Source: Luteimonas padinae (GTDB taxonomy: Bacteria > Pseudomonadota > Gammaproteobacteria > Xanthomonadales > Xanthomonadaceae). From it: a stretch of DNA of 64,000 bases. Position 1 is the stretch's first letter. Every line of letters begins with the position of its first letter. The notes under the pieces were generated by a model. It did not search any database. It saw only the letters and a list, made by a program, of their open reading frames with translations, and was not told the DNA's origin. The translations under genes and the position numbers were made by a program. Shown here in pieces: positions 42,636 to 52,771 of this stretch. The stretch spans positions 154,429-218,428 of the forward strand of contig NZ_BMZT01000007.1 in the NCBI RefSeq assembly GCF_014652935.1. The letters are read 5' to 3'.

Positions 42636-43598
42636 ATGACCACGCCCCGCTGGCTGCTGGTCATCAACGGCAAGGCCGCGGGCGACGACGCGCTGCGCGG
42701 GGCCGTGGTCGCGATGCGCGACCGCGGCGTGCACGTCGACGTGCGCGTGACCTGGGAACCCGGCGACGGCGCGCGCGAAGTGGATGAGGCCATCGCGGCG
42801 GGCGTCGACGCCGTGATCGCCGCCGGTGGCGACGGCACCCTGAGCGAGGTCGCGACCGCGCTGGCCGGCCGCGACGCCGGCCCCGGCGAGCTGCCCACGC
42901 TCGGGCTGGTGCCGATGGGCACCGCCAATGATTTCGCCTCGGCCGCCGGTCTCCCGGACGCGCCGCTGGCCGCGCTCGAACTGGTGCTGTCGCAGCCGGC
43001 GCGCGCCATCGACCTGCTGCGGCTTCAGAGCGAGGACGGCACGCACTGGGCCGCCAACCTCGCCAGCGGCGGCTTCGGCACCCAGGTCACGCTGGACACC
43101 GACGAAGGCCTGAAGAAGCTGCTCGGCGGACTGGCCTACCTAGTCACCGGCCTCGCGCGGCTGGGACGCATCGACCCGATCGAGGCGCGGATCAGCGGGC
43201 CGGGCTTCGGCTGGCGCGGCGGGTTCATCGCGCTGGGCATCGGCAACGGTCGCCAGGCTGGTGGTGGCCAGGCGCTGTGCCCGGACGCCCGGATCGACGA
43301 CGGGCTGCTCGACCTCACCATCGTTCCCGGCCTCGAGGGCGAGGTCGGCGCCACCCTCGGCACGGTGCTGGCGGAGGGTCGCCACGCCGCGTTGGACCGC
43401 GTCGCCGTGCGCGCGCGCCTGCCGTGGATCGAGATCGAAGCCGACGCGCCGATGGTGCTCAATCTCGACGGCGAGCCGGTGGAAGGCCGCCTCTTCCGCG
43501 CCGAAGCGGTCGCCGGCCGCCTGCGCATGCACCTGCCGGACGACTGCGCGCTGCTGTCCCCCGGCGACGCCGATCCATCGCACACGGAGCCACGATGA
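42636..43598 (+). CDS. yegS: YegS-type lipid kinase (diacylglycerol kinase family)
   Basis: The 320-residue kinase has the DAGK catalytic signature [17 protein letters not shown] and the [13 protein letters not shown] motif. A Gly-rich second domain ([22 protein letters not shown]) and [10 protein letters not shown] near the C-terminus are characteristic of YegS/BmrU. YegS phosphorylates lipids such as phosphatidylglycerol in vitro; the physiological substrate is unknown. Its TGA overlaps the trpE ATG (ATGA), so it is translationally coupled to trpE, an odd pairing functionally. Confidence 0.92.
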   Translation: MTTPRWLLVINGKAAGDDALRGAVVAMRDRGVHVDVRVTWEPGDGAREVDEAIAAGVDAVIAAGGDGTLSEVATALAGRDAGPGELPTLGLVPMGTANDFASAAGLPDAPLAALELVLSQPARAIDLLRLQSEDGTHWAANLASGGFGTQVTLDTDEGLKKLLGGLAYLVTGLARLGRIDPIEARISGPGFGWRGGFIALGIGNGRQAGGGQALCPDARIDDGLLDLTIVPGLEGEVGATLGTVLAEGRHAALDRVAVRARLPWIEIEADAPMVLNLDGEPVEGRLFRAEAVAGRLRMHLPDDCALLSPGDADPSHTEPR

Positions 43599-45070
43599 CC
43601 CCCGAACAGTTCCAGCAGCATGCCGACGCCGGCCACACCCGTATCCCGGTGGTGCGCGAAGTGCTGTCCGACCTCGACACGCCGCTGTCGGTCTACCTGA
43701 AGCTGGCCGACGGCCCGCACAGCTGCCTGTTCGAATCGGTCGAGGGCGGCGAGCGCTTCGGCCGCTACTCGATCATCGGCCTGCCGGCCACGCGCGTGCA
43801 CGAGTTCCGCGGCCATCGCTACGCGCTGCGCGAGCATGGCGAAGTGGTGGCCGAGCGCGATGTCGCCGATCCCTTCGCCGAGGTCGAGCGCCTGCGCGCC
43901 GAGCAGTCGGTGCCCGAGGTCGAAGGCCTGCCCGGCTTCAGTGGCGGCCTGGTCGGCTGGTTCGGCTTCGAGACCATCGGCTACATCGAGCCGCGCCTGG
44001 CCGCGGATGCCGGCCTGCGCGACGAGCTGGGCACGCCCGACATCCTGCTGATGCAGTGCGACGAGCTGGCGGTATTCGACAACCTCAAGGGCCGGCTGTA
44101 CCTGGTGGTGCACGCCGACCCGCGCGAACCGCAGGCGCTGGCGCGCGCGCAGCGCCGGCTCGATGCGCTGGTGCACCGCCTGCGCCAGGCCGGCACCGGC
44201 TACCCGGAAACCCTGCATCCGGCGGCGCTGCGCGAGGAGGATTTCGTCTCCGGCTTCACCCGCGAGGGCTTCATCGCCGCGGTGGCGAAGGTGAAGGAGT
44301 ACATCGCCGGCGGCGATGTGTTCCAGGTGGTGCTGTCGCAGCGGCTGAGCGTGCCCTTCCAGGCGCGGCCGGTGGACGTGTACCGCGCGCTGCGGGCGCT
44401 CAATCCCTCGCCCTACATGTATTTCCTCGATGTCGGCGGCACCCAGGTGGTGGGCAGTTCGCCGGAGATCCTGGTGCGCATGCAGGGCGGCGAGGTGACG
44501 GTGCGCCCGATCGCCGGCACCCGTCCGCGCGGCGCGACGCCGGCCGACGACATGGCGCTGGAAGCGGAGCTGCTGGCCGACCCCAAGGAGCGCGCCGAGC
44601 ACCTGATGCTGATCGACCTCGGCCGCAACGACGTCGGCCACGTCTCGGCGCCGGGCACGGTCGAAGTGGGCGAACAGTTCGTGGTCGAGCGCTACAGCCA
44701 CGTCATGCACATCGTCAGCGAGGTCACCGGCAAGGTGCGCGAGGGCCTGTCCTATGCGGACGTGCTGCGCGCGACGTTTCCCGCGGGCACGGTCAGCGGC
44801 GCACCGAAGATCCGCGCGCTGGAAGTGATCCGCGAGCTGGAGCCGACCAAGCGCAACGTCTACGCCGGCAGCATCGGCTACATCGGCTGGAACGGCGACG
44901 CCGACATGGCGATCGCCATCCGCACCGCGGTGATCCAGGACGGCCGCCTGCACGTGCAGGCCGGCGCCGGCATCGTCTACGACTCCGACCCGGTGGCCGA
45001 GTGGGAGGAGACGATGAACAAGGGCCGCGCGCTGTTCCGCGCGGTGGCGCAGGCGGCCGGCGGGCTTTGA
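43595..45070 (+). CDS. trpE: Anthranilate synthase component I
   Basis: Makes anthranilate from chorismate with ammonia from TrpG, the first step of tryptophan synthesis. The 491 residues contain the Trp-feedback region ([19 protein letters not shown]). The chorismate-binding core includes [60 protein letters not shown] and [16 protein letters not shown]. It is coupled to yegS upstream and to the ClpP-like gene downstream. The partner genes trpG, trpD and trpC lie 7 kb away, beyond the oxidase cluster. Confidence 0.97.
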   Translation: MTPEQFQQHADAGHTRIPVVREVLSDLDTPLSVYLKLADGPHSCLFESVEGGERFGRYSIIGLPATRVHEFRGHRYALREHGEVVAERDVADPFAEVERLRAEQSVPEVEGLPGFSGGLVGWFGFETIGYIEPRLAADAGLRDELGTPDILLMQCDELAVFDNLKGRLYLVVHADPREPQALARAQRRLDALVHRLRQAGTGYPETLHPAALREEDFVSGFTREGFIAAVAKVKEYIAGGDVFQVVLSQRLSVPFQARPVDVYRALRALNPSPYMYFLDVGGTQVVGSSPEILVRMQGGEVTVRPIAGTRPRGATPADDMALEAELLADPKERAEHLMLIDLGRNDVGHVSAPGTVEVGEQFVVERYSHVMHIVSEVTGKVREGLSYADVLRATFPAGTVSGAPKIRALEVIRELEPTKRNVYAGSIGYIGWNGDADMAIAIRTAVIQDGRLHVQAGAGIVYDSDPVAEWEETMNKGRALFRAVAQAAGGL

Positions 45071-45879
45071 GCGCCGCGCTGCGCCGGAGCTGCGTGATCG
45101 CCGTGTCCGGGCTGGCCATGGCGCTTGCATCAGCTGCCGCCGCGGCCGGCCATCCATCGTCCGGCGTCGTGCCGGCGCAGGGCGCGGAGGGCGCGTCCGG
45201 CGGGGAGGCCGTGGTCCGTACGCAGGGGGCGTCGCTGTTCTACACCGGACCGATCACGCCGGAAGCCGTGGCGCGTGCGCGTGGCCTGCTGGAGGCGTCG
45301 CCGCAGGTGACCGAAGTGGTCATCCACTCCGAGGGCGGCGACGTGGAGGCGGGCATGGATTTTGGCGAAGCGATCCACGGGCGCGGGCTCGATGTCCGGG
45401 TGGAGGGCGGCCTGTGCATGTCGTCCTGCGCCAACTACGTCTTTCCCGCCGGGCGCCGCAAGACCATCGAACCGGGGAGCCTCGTGCTCTGGCATGGCTC
45501 GATGCTGCAGGATGGACTGGCCCGGGACGTCGACTTCTCGCGCGCCGAAGAGCAGCTTGGCCGTCCGTTGAGGTTTCTCGAACGCTGGCAGGCACGTCGC
45601 GCGGCGCGTGGATTCGTGCGCAGCAAGGGACGACGTCAGGACGCGTTCTACGATCGCATCGGCGTCGACGGCGCGATCACCGTGATCGGGCAGCGGCAGG
45701 GGTGCCGCTGCAACTGGACCCTGTCGATCGCTGACATGGCCCGGTTCGGCGTGCTCGATGTGTCCGCGCCCGCCGATTACGCCATGCCCGGCTATGCGGA
45801 CGTGGCGTATCCCTGGGAGCTCGTCGAGGCGCGCACGATGAAGTCGATGACGATGGCGCCGGGCTCGCGCTGGCGGTAG
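45067..45879 (+). CDS. Exported ClpP/crotonase-fold-like protein of unknown function
   Basis: From the TTG at 45067, which overlaps the trpE stop, the product is 270 residues with a signal peptide (SCVIAVSGLAMALASAAAAAG). GTG 45094 is an alternative start. The mature domain has ClpP-like strands: LFYTGPITPEAVARAR, VTEVVIHSEGGDVEAGMDFGEAI, GGLCMSSCANYVFPAG and LVLWHGSML. The Ser in CMSSCA and the His in WHGS occupy places where ClpP-like proteases have their nucleophile and base, but activity is unproven. The two flanking Cys suggest a disulfide. Its last 88 nt overlap the convergent DUF2249 gene. Confidence 0.75.
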   Translation: MSAALRRSCVIAVSGLAMALASAAAAAGHPSSGVVPAQGAEGASGGEAVVRTQGASLFYTGPITPEAVARARGLLEASPQVTEVVIHSEGGDVEAGMDFGEAIHGRGLDVRVEGGLCMSSCANYVFPAGRRKTIEPGSLVLWHGSMLQDGLARDVDFSRAEEQLGRPLRFLERWQARRAARGFVRSKGRRQDAFYDRIGVDGAITVIGQRQGCRCNWTLSIADMARFGVLDVSAPADYAMPGYADVAYPWELVEARTMKSMTMAPGSRWR

Positions 45880-46088
45880 GCGATCCCGATGCGGTCGCCG
45901 AAGCGGTCCTGGATCTGCGCCAGCAGCGGCAGCGGGTCGTGGTCGTTGACGAAGCGCATCGCCTCGCCGGGCTGCAGCGCGCCCAGCGCGCCGAAGATCG
46001 CGGAATGGCGGAAGCGCCGCGCGATGCCCCGGGCGTCGAAGGGGTGCGCGGTGTACTCGGGCGCGGCGGTGGTGGCGGCATCGCTCAT
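45792..46088 (-). CDS. DUF2249 domain protein
   Basis: A 98-residue soluble protein with the DUF2249 core: YTAHPFDARGIARRFRHSAIFGALGALQPGEAMRFVNDHDPLPLLAQI. CAGGAG lies 7 nt before the ATG. Such proteins are often found in clusters for terminal oxidases or nitric-oxide metabolism, but their role is unclear. It is the last gene of the minus-strand oxidase-associated set and overlaps the convergent ClpP-like gene by 88 nt. Confidence 0.85.
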   Translation of the reverse strand: MSDAATTAAPEYTAHPFDARGIARRFRHSAIFGALGALQPGEAMRFVNDHDPLPLLAQIQDRFGDRIGIAYRQREPGAIVIDFIVRASTSSQGYATSA

Positions 46089-46153
46089 GGCGGTCTCCTG
46101 TGGTCGGAACCGCAAGCGTGCGGCCGCGGCGGTGGCTGCGGCCATGATCCAGG

Positions 46154-47056
46154 TCAGGGCGCCGGCGATCGGCGCGACAGCCGCGCGAAGCCGTGCCACA
46201 GCAGCCACATCGCGCCGGCCAGGTAGGGGATGCAGCTCGGCACCCACATCAGCACGCCGGCCAGCTGCTGGTCGGCCATGACGTCGAGGCCGAGCTGCGG
46301 CGCGCGCTCGGCGTAGATGGGATAGAGCGGCCGCGGCGAGAAGGTGAGCAGCGCGCCGAGGAAGCCCATCTGCATCATCACCGCGACCATCGCCACCACG
46401 CCGGCCCCGGCGCCGACGTGCGGGTCGCGGATGCGCGTCCACATGGCGGCCCACAGCCACAGCCCCGAGGCCAGGAAGGTGCCGTGCATGGTCCAGTGCA
46501 CAGGGTCGCTGTGCAGCGCGGCGGTCGTGGCCACCGGCAGGTGCCAGGCACACAGCACGACGCCGTGTGCGACCGAGGCCGCGGTGAGCGAACGGGCCGC
46601 GCGCGCCGAGGCCGCGCCCAGCGCGCGGTGCAGGCGGCGCGCGACCGCCGCCGGCAGCGCGTGCGCGGCCACCGCCAGCGGCTGCCCGGCCAGCAGCAGC
46701 GGCGGCACGAAGGCGATCAGCAGCATGTGCTGGGCGATGTGCGCGGCCAGCGACCATTCGCCGTAGGCGTCGAGCGGCCAGGTCGTGGACAGCAGCAGGA
46801 CCCCGACGCCGATGACGGCGCTGGCGAAGCCGATGCGGGACACCCCGCCGCCGATGCCGGCCCGTCCCCAGAGCCGGCGCAGTCCGGCGGCGTACAGCAG
46901 CATCCAGGCCGCGAGCGGCACCAGCAGCCACGGCGAGGGTGAAAAGGCGGTGCCCAGCGTCGGCGGGTGCTCGTGGCCAGCGTGGGCGAAGGCGGGGCCG
47001 GTGGAGAGGACCAGCGCGGCTGCGATCAGCCGGGCGGCAGCGGACAGGGCGTACAC
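46154..47056 (-). CDS. ctaG: Cytochrome c oxidase assembly protein, CtaG (caa3 type)
   Basis: The 300-residue membrane protein starts at GTG 47056 with a cleavable or anchoring segment (LSAAARLIAAALVLSTGPAFAHAGHEHPP) and has about seven further helices. HIAQHMLLIAFVPPLLLAGQPLAV, VLCAWHLPVATTAALHSDPVHWTMHGTFL and MADQQLAGVLMWVPSCIPYLAGAMWL define the Caa3_CtaG family. It is thought to help insert copper or assemble aa3/caa3-type oxidases. It belongs with the cox genes to its right and is divergent from the HemJ-like gene. Confidence 0.9.
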   Translation of the reverse strand: MYALSAAARLIAAALVLSTGPAFAHAGHEHPPTLGTAFSPSPWLLVPLAAWMLLYAAGLRRLWGRAGIGGGVSRIGFASAVIGVGVLLLSTTWPLDAYGEWSLAAHIAQHMLLIAFVPPLLLAGQPLAVAAHALPAAVARRLHRALGAASARAARSLTAASVAHGVVLCAWHLPVATTAALHSDPVHWTMHGTFLASGLWLWAAMWTRIRDPHVGAGAGVVAMVAVMMQMGFLGALLTFSPRPLYPIYAERAPQLGLDVMADQQLAGVLMWVPSCIPYLAGAMWLLWHGFARLSRRSPAP

Positions 47057-47191
47057 ATGCGGATGGCGTTCGGGCGTGGCAGGCACCGCGGCCCCGGTCT
47101 GCGCATGCGTCCGGTCGCGCGACGGTCGCGCCCACCACGGCCGCTTCGCATCGGAACGGGCAGACTGCTCCGGATTCCCTCGGGGCGCCCC

Positions 47192-47650
47192 ATGTACTTC
47201 TGGCTGAAGATCCTGCATGTCTCGGCGATGGTCCTGTGGTTCGCGGGGCTGTTCTTCCTGCCGCGGCTGTTCGTGGCCCGGCACCGCGGCGAGCGCGACG
47301 CCGCCGCGGCTTATTTCAACGCCACCGCCAACACGCTCTACTTCCGCATGGCCACGCCCGCGGCGCTGGTGGCGGTGGCCAGCGGCATGGCGCTGATCGC
47401 CTACGGCCCCGGGGGCGCGTGGCTGGTCATGAAGCTCGTGATCGTGGCCGGCGCGGTGTGCGTGCATCTCTACATGGGCATGGTGCTGTACGAGCTCGGC
47501 CAGGGGCGCGACCGGCACGGTGCATGGTTTTACCGCCTGCTGGGCTGGGCGCCGCTGCTGCTGCTGCTCGCGATTGCCGCGCTCACCGGCGCCAAGCCGC
47601 CCACCGTCGGCGACCTCCCGCCACCGCCGGGAGCCGCCGGCCGGCCCTGA
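47192..47650 (+). CDS. HemJ/CopD-like four-helix membrane protein
   Basis: The 152-residue protein resembles HemJ: LKILHVSAMVLWFAGLFFLPRLFVARH at the N-terminus, WLVMKLVIVAGAVCVHLYMG in the middle and RLLGWAPLLLLLAIAALTGAKP at the end. HemJ oxidises protoporphyrinogen IX in haem synthesis; related CopD domains act in copper import. Its place inside an oxidase cluster suits either a haem or copper supply role. It is the only plus-strand gene within the cluster. Confidence 0.75.
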   Translation: MYFWLKILHVSAMVLWFAGLFFLPRLFVARHRGERDAAAAYFNATANTLYFRMATPAALVAVASGMALIAYGPGGAWLVMKLVIVAGAVCVHLYMGMVLYELGQGRDRHGAWFYRLLGWAPLLLLLAIAALTGAKPPTVGDLPPPPGAAGRP

Positions 47651-47686
47651 ATCGTGCCGCCACGGGCAAGGCGCGCGGCGCACGGC

Positions 47687-48214
47687 TCAGGCCTCCGGCG
47701 GGGCATCCGGCCCCCGGTCCTCGGTGCCCGGATGCCCGGCCACGCCGATGCCGTGGTGGAAGCTCAGCCCGCCGCCCAGCCAGCCGGCCACGCCCACCAG
47801 CAGCGCCATCACCGACGACAGCAGCAGGCCCCAGGGCCAGACCGCGGCCACCGGATCCTCCCAGCGCAGCCAGGTGTTGGCCGCGGCGATCGCCAGCAGC
47901 ATCACCGCCGCCAGCGCGTGGCTCCAGGCCGAGACGTGGCGACGCACCACCGGGATCAGCAGCAGGTCCACCGTGCCCACCGCCGCGGCCACCAGTCCAA
48001 GTGCCAGGCCGGCGGCGCTGAGCACCATCGCCATTTGCGCCCAGAAAGCGAGCCCGCTCCAGAGGTGCAGCAGGTCCAGCGGTGCCACCACCATCAGGAA
48101 GGCGATCGGGAACACCACCAGCATCGGATGCACCGGATGCTTGCGGATCGCGACCCGGCTTTCGACCGTGCGGCTGAGCTGCGGCGGCTTCGGCGGCTTG
48201 AGCGATTCGGGCAT
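47687..48214 (-). CDS. DUF2231-type membrane protein
   Basis: The 175-residue protein has four membrane helices after a Pro/Lys-rich cytoplasmic start. HPVHPMLVVFPIAFLMVVAPLDLLHLWSG and the later HALAAVMLLAIAAANTWLRW are typical of DUF2231. No function is known; such genes accompany oxidase clusters. Its ATG overlaps the stop of the preceding 138-residue gene by one base (TGATG), so it is the last cistron of the cox operon. Confidence 0.83.
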   Translation of the reverse strand: MPESLKPPKPPQLSRTVESRVAIRKHPVHPMLVVFPIAFLMVVAPLDLLHLWSGLAFWAQMAMVLSAAGLALGLVAAAVGTVDLLLIPVVRRHVSAWSHALAAVMLLAIAAANTWLRWEDPVAAVWPWGLLLSSVMALLVGVAGWLGGGLSFHHGIGVAGHPGTEDRGPDAPPEA

Positions 48215-48630
48215 CAGGCGCACCCCGGGAGCAGCAGCACGGGAATCGTGGTGAACAGCACGGCGACCACGGACAGCGCGCTGAGCAGCGCGGTGAGGGT
48301 GGCGGCGAAGCGGCGGCGCGAGGCGAGCAGCGGACTGGAGCGGTCGTCTTCCGACACGCGCCGGGCGCGCAGGGCGCGGACGCCCATCCACGCCAGCGCG
48401 GCGAACGCGGCTGCGGTCAGCGCAAGCACCCACCACGTCAGCGTGTGCAGGCCCGCAAGGCGCGGATTGGCGAGGTCTTCTCCGCACGTCACACCCTGCA
48501 GCGAATACACCACCACCAAGTGCAGCGCCCAGACCACCATCGGCGCGGCGATGCCGGTCAGGCGATACGGCGACAGGGGGCCGTGCGTGCGCGGTGGTGG
48601 CAGTGGATCGCGTGGCGTGTCCTTGCTCAT
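48214..48630 (-). CDS. Small three-helix membrane protein of the oxidase operon
   Basis: A 138-residue protein with a Pro-rich start, two helices around residues 27-45 and 63-85, a basic loop and a final helix ending TTIPVLLLPGCA. I do not recognise a named family. Proteins of similar size and ending follow subunit I/III genes in related oxidase clusters, so it may be a small subunit or assembly factor. ATGA overlap with the fused subunit I-III gene and TGATG overlap with the DUF2231 gene show strict translational coupling on both sides. Confidence 0.7.
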   Translation of the reverse strand: MSKDTPRDPLPPPRTHGPLSPYRLTGIAAPMVVWALHLVVVYSLQGVTCGEDLANPRLAGLHTLTWWVLALTAAAFAALAWMGVRALRARRVSEDDRSSPLLASRRRFAATLTALLSALSVVAVLFTTIPVLLLPGCA

Positions 48631-51143
48631 GCCAGCCTCGGGAAGAGATGGATCACGCCCCAGGCGAGCACGCCCTGGGCCACGGTGTAGCGCCACAGCC
48701 CGGCGGTAACGCGTGCTTCGAGCGGGCGCGCCGCGGTGACCAGGTTCCGGCGCAGCCGCGCGGCCACGAACGCGGCGAACAGCATCGCCAGCAGCACGTG
48801 CACGATGTGGAATCCGGCCAGCGTCCAGGCCACCGAGGCATAGGCGTGCGTGCCCGGCGCGCCGGTGGGCGCCATCGCCCAGGCCTGGGCGACGAGAAAG
48901 CCCGTGCCCAGCAGCCCTGTCGCCAGCCAGCCCGCCGCCGCCCGGCCGCGTGCGTCGCTGCGCAGTGCGCGGGTGGCGAACTGCGCGGCTCCGGCGCAGG
49001 CGGCGAGCAGCACCAGCGAGGTGATCGCCGCCGGCCAGCCAGCGATGGCGATCCCCGCCGGCGGCCAGGCCTCGGTGCCCAGCCACAGGTAGAAGTAGCT
49101 AAACACCAAGGACGCGAACAGCGAACCGTCCACCAGCAGCGACATCACCAGCGCCCACCAGCCCGGCGCGTTGCGCGCGGCGCCCTGCGTGGGCAGCACC
49201 AGGCCCGGCTCGGCCTCGACGGCGTCGGGGCCGCCGGGATCGCCCGTGGTCCAGGCCCAGCGCCATAAGACCGCGAACAGCGGCAACGCCATCGCCAGTG
49301 CCAGCCAGTACAGCTTGGCGATGAAACAGGCCAGCAGCATCGCCAGCACCAGCGCCGCGACCAGCGGCAGCCAGGTCGGACCCGACACGCGGATGACCTG
49401 CTCGGGGCGCGCATCCAGCAGGCTGGAGCCGATCAGCTCGCGCACGCCGTGGCGCGCATCGCCCAGCAGGCCGTCGGGGCGCGAAGTGGCCTCGGCCAGC
49501 ATCGGATCCGCCCACAGCGCATCGCGGCCCTGCACGCGCGGCACCGAGGCGAAGTTGAAGTTCGGCACCGGGTGCTGCATCGCCCATTCCAGCGTGCCCG
49601 CGCGCCAGGGGTTGCGGCGCGCGCGGGGCCCGTGGCGGAAGCTCAGCGCCACGTCCACGAGCACCGCCACCATGCCCACCGCAAGCACGAAGCCGGCGGC
49701 GGTGGACACCAGGTTGAGCCAGTGGAAACCCAGCTCCGGCAGGTAGGTGTACGAGCGCCGCGGCATGCCGAGCAGGCCGGTGAGGTACATCGGCAGGAAG
49801 GTCAGGTTGAAGCCGATGAAGACCAGCCAGAACGCGGTGCGGCTGAGGCTCTCCGAGGGCTCGCGCCCGCTCGCCAGCGGCAGCCAGTAGTACAGGCCGG
49901 CGAACAGCGGGAACATCAGCCCGCCGATCAGCACGTGGTGCAGGTGCGCGACCACGAAGTGGCTGTCGTGCGCCTGCCAGTCGAAGGGCACCATTGCCAC
50001 CATCACGCCGGTCAGGCCGCCGGGCACGAAGACGAAGAAGAAGCCGAACAGGTACAGCGTCGGCACCCGCAGCCAGGGACGCCCTGCCCACAGCGTCGCG
50101 ATCCAGGCGAAGACCTGGATGCCCATCGGGATCGCCACCGCCATGCTCGCCGCGCTGAAGAAGGCCAGCGCCAGCAGCGGGATGCCGACGGTGAACATGT
50201 GGTGCACCCACAGCCCGAAGCTGAGGAAGCCCGTGCCCACCAGCGCCAGCACGATCCAGGTGTAGCCGACCATCGGCCGGCGCGCGAAGGTCGAGACCAC
50301 CATCGACACCACGCCGGCCGCCGGCAGGAAGATGATGTAGACCTCGGGGTGCCCGAACAGCCAGAACAGGTGCTGCCAGAGCAGCGGGTCGCCGCCCAGC
50401 GCCGGATCGAAGAACACGAAGCCGAAGGCGCGCTGGATCTCGAGCAGGATGCTGGCCAGGATCAGCGGCGGGAAGCCGAACACGATCATGAAGCTGGTCA
50501 CCAGCATCGCCCAGGCGAACAGCGGGATCCGCCGCAGGTCCATGCCCGGCGCGCGGCCGATCAGGATGGCGACGATCATCTCCACCGCCGCGGCCACCGC
50601 GGCGATCTCGGAGAAGGTCACGCCGATCAGCCAGAAATCGGCGTTGAGGCCCGGCGACCAGGTGGCGTCGGTCAGCGGCACGTACATGAACCAGCCCGAG
50701 TCCGGCACCGCGTCGAACAGGAAGCTCGAGTAGAGGAACAGGCCGCCGAACAGGTAGCACCAGTAGCCGAAGGCCGACAGCCGCGGGAAGGGCAGGTCGC
50801 GCGCGCCGAGCATCTTCGGCACCAGGTACAGCGCGAAGCCCTCCATGATCGGCACCGCGAACAGGAACATCATCGTCGTGCCGTGCATGGTCACGAACTC
50901 GGCGTAACGCTGCGGATCCAGCACCTCGTTGCCGAACCAGGCCAGCTGCAGCCGGATGAACATCGACAGCAGGCCGCCGATGAGGAAGAAGGCGAGGCCG
51001 GTGACGATGAAGCGCAGGCCGATGGTGGAGTGGTTGACCGCGGTCAGGCGGCCGCGCCAGCCGGGCGGCGTGGACCAGGTGTCGTGGAGGGCTTGGAGGC
51101 GCTCGTCTTCGGGGGTGGCGGTGGACGGTGCGACGGCGCTCAT
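48627..51143 (-). CDS. Cytochrome c oxidase, fused subunits I and III
   Basis: The 838-residue membrane protein joins the catalytic subunit I (about 1-560) to subunit III (about 640-838). The subunit I part has [33 protein letters not shown] with the Cu-B His and cross-linked Tyr, VHHMFTVG and [17 protein letters not shown] with the haem a3 and a His ligands. The subunit III part has seven-helix features such as [33 protein letters not shown] and the C-terminal [10 protein letters not shown]. Fusions of this kind occur in alternative caa3-like clusters. It overlaps coxB by four bases. No c-type haem domain is present. Confidence 0.93.
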   Translation of the reverse strand: MSAVAPSTATPEDERLQALHDTWSTPPGWRGRLTAVNHSTIGLRFIVTGLAFFLIGGLLSMFIRLQLAWFGNEVLDPQRYAEFVTMHGTTMMFLFAVPIMEGFALYLVPKMLGARDLPFPRLSAFGYWCYLFGGLFLYSSFLFDAVPDSGWFMYVPLTDATWSPGLNADFWLIGVTFSEIAAVAAAVEMIVAILIGRAPGMDLRRIPLFAWAMLVTSFMIVFGFPPLILASILLEIQRAFGFVFFDPALGGDPLLWQHLFWLFGHPEVYIIFLPAAGVVSMVVSTFARRPMVGYTWIVLALVGTGFLSFGLWVHHMFTVGIPLLALAFFSAASMAVAIPMGIQVFAWIATLWAGRPWLRVPTLYLFGFFFVFVPGGLTGVMVAMVPFDWQAHDSHFVVAHLHHVLIGGLMFPLFAGLYYWLPLASGREPSESLSRTAFWLVFIGFNLTFLPMYLTGLLGMPRRSYTYLPELGFHWLNLVSTAAGFVLAVGMVAVLVDVALSFRHGPRARRNPWRAGTLEWAMQHPVPNFNFASVPRVQGRDALWADPMLAEATSRPDGLLGDARHGVRELIGSSLLDARPEQVIRVSGPTWLPLVAALVLAMLLACFIAKLYWLALAMALPLFAVLWRWAWTTGDPGGPDAVEAEPGLVLPTQGAARNAPGWWALVMSLLVDGSLFASLVFSYFYLWLGTEAWPPAGIAIAGWPAAITSLVLLAACAGAAQFATRALRSDARGRAAAGWLATGLLGTGFLVAQAWAMAPTGAPGTHAYASVAWTLAGFHIVHVLLAMLFAAFVAARLRRNLVTAARPLEARVTAGLWRYTVAQGVLAWGVIHLFPRLA

Positions 51144-51931
51144 CGTGGCGTCCGCCGTGCGTTGTCCAGCCGGATCGCGTCACCGGGTTCCAGGCGGTCC
51201 AGCGCCTCAAGCGCGCGCGCGTCTGCGGACGACACCGCCTCGGGAACGCGGGCCGACGCCTGCCGCGCGAGCCAGGCGGCGTGCGCGGCGTCGTCCTGCA
51301 CCAGCACGTCGAAGGCCATGTTCGTGTGCCCGGTGCCGCAGTATTCGGCGCACTGGCCGCGGATGCGGCCTTCGCCGTCGGCGCGCAGGCGCAGGCGGTT
51401 CACGCGGCCGGGCACCGCGTCGATCTTGCCGCCCAGGCGCGGGATCCAGAACGAATGGATGACGTCGGCGCTGGTGATGTGGAACTCGACCAGGCGCCCG
51501 CGCGGCATCGACAGCACGTCCAGCGATTCGCCCACGACGCGGCCGTCGGCATCGCGGTAGAGGAAATGCCAGCGCCAGCGCCCGGCGACCACGTCCACGC
51601 GCGCATCCACCTCCTGGCCCAGGCCGGTGATGCGCGCGCTCGACACCGAGCCGTACACCAGCAGTCCGGCCAGCAGCAGCGGCGGCAGCACCAGCCCACC
51701 GCCGACGATCAGGTGCTGCGGCTTCGCCAGCGCGCGCGTGTTGCGGCCGCGGTACAGCGCCCAGCCCACCAGCGCCATCACCAGCAGCCACACCGCCAGC
51801 GCGCCCCAGAACATCGCCCACCAGATGCCGGCAATGCCCGCGGCCGCCGGCCCCGCCGGATCCAGCGTGGACTGCGGCCCGGTGCAGCCCGCGGCGGCGA
51901 GTGGCCACAGCGCGCCGGCTGGCAGCCGCAT
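51140..51931 (-). CDS. coxB: Cytochrome c oxidase subunit II
   Basis: The 263-residue subunit takes electrons from cytochrome c through its binuclear Cu-A centre. A lipobox-like start (LWPLAAAGC) suggests a lipidated N-terminus, followed by two membrane helices. The periplasmic cupredoxin domain has [32 protein letters not shown] and the Cu-A site [12 protein letters not shown]. The fused cytochrome c domain of true caa3 oxidases is absent. It opens the operon; about 185 nt upstream, shared with the divergent trpG, must hold its promoter, but I see no clear one. Confidence 0.93.
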   Translation of the reverse strand: MRLPAGALWPLAAAGCTGPQSTLDPAGPAAAGIAGIWWAMFWGALAVWLLVMALVGWALYRGRNTRALAKPQHLIVGGGLVLPPLLLAGLLVYGSVSSARITGLGQEVDARVDVVAGRWRWHFLYRDADGRVVGESLDVLSMPRGRLVEFHITSADVIHSFWIPRLGGKIDAVPGRVNRLRLRADGEGRIRGQCAEYCGTGHTNMAFDVLVQDDAAHAAWLARQASARVPEAVSSADARALEALDRLEPGDAIRLDNARRTPR

Positions 51932-52117
51932 GCGGGATGCGATGGTCGCGATGGTGTCCCCTCCCTGCTGGCCCCGCTGCGCAGGCGGCCCCGGCGTGAA
52001 CCCGAGAGGCTAGCCAGCAGCGTGGACAGCGAATGTGAACGCGCACCGCCGCGGAACTTTCGGCGAGAATGGACGGCTTCCGGTGGCGCTGCCGCCACGC
52101 GCCTGCAGGGGCCTTCC

Positions 52118-52696
52118 GTGCTGCTGATGATCGACAACTACGACAGTTTCACCTTCAACCTCGTGCAGTACCTGCAGGTGCTGGGCGCGGAGGTCGAGGT
52201 GGTGCGCAACGACGCGCTCACCGTCGACGACATCGCGCGCCGCGCGCCCACGCACATCGTGATCTCGCCGGGGCCGTGCACGCCCAACGAGGCGGGCGTG
52301 TCGCTGGACGTGATCGAGCGCCTGGGCCCGACCACGCCGATCCTCGGCGTCTGCCTCGGCCACCAGGCCATCGGCCAGGCCTACGGCGGCCGCGTGGTGC
52401 GTGCGGGCCGGATCATGCACGGCAAGACCTCGCCGATCCGGCACCAGGGGCATGGCGTGTTCGCCGGCTTGCCGGACGGGTACGAGGCCACGCGGTACCA
52501 TTCGCTGGTGGTGGAGCAGGCGAGCCTGCCCGATTGCCTCGAAGTCACGGCCTGGACCGAGCACGACGACGGCAGCCGCGAGGAGATCATGGGCCTGCGC
52601 CACCGCACGCATCCCGTGCAGGGCGTGCAGTTCCATCCCGAGTCGATCCTCAGCCAGCACGGGCACGCGCTGCTGAAGAATTTCCTCGACGCCTGA
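52118..52696 (+). CDS. trpG: Anthranilate synthase component II (glutamine amidotransferase)
   Basis: Supplies ammonia to TrpE. The 192-residue protein contains [32 protein letters not shown], the nucleophile elbow [10 protein letters not shown] and the His-Glu pair in [13 protein letters not shown] 52118 (giving VLLMIDNYD) has AGGGG 6 nt upstream and is preferred over the ATG at 52127. It heads trpG-trpD-trpC. Confidence 0.95.
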   Translation: MLLMIDNYDSFTFNLVQYLQVLGAEVEVVRNDALTVDDIARRAPTHIVISPGPCTPNEAGVSLDVIERLGPTTPILGVCLGHQAIGQAYGGRVVRAGRIMHGKTSPIRHQGHGVFAGLPDGYEATRYHSLVVEQASLPDCLEVTAWTEHDDGSREEIMGLRHRTHPVQGVQFHPESILSQHGHALLKNFLDA

Positions 52697-52771
52697 GGCC
52701 GCGCGCGGCCACCCCGTCGCGCGCCTCGTGCCGCACGGGCATCCCCGTTCCGACAGAAGCCCGTTTCCATC

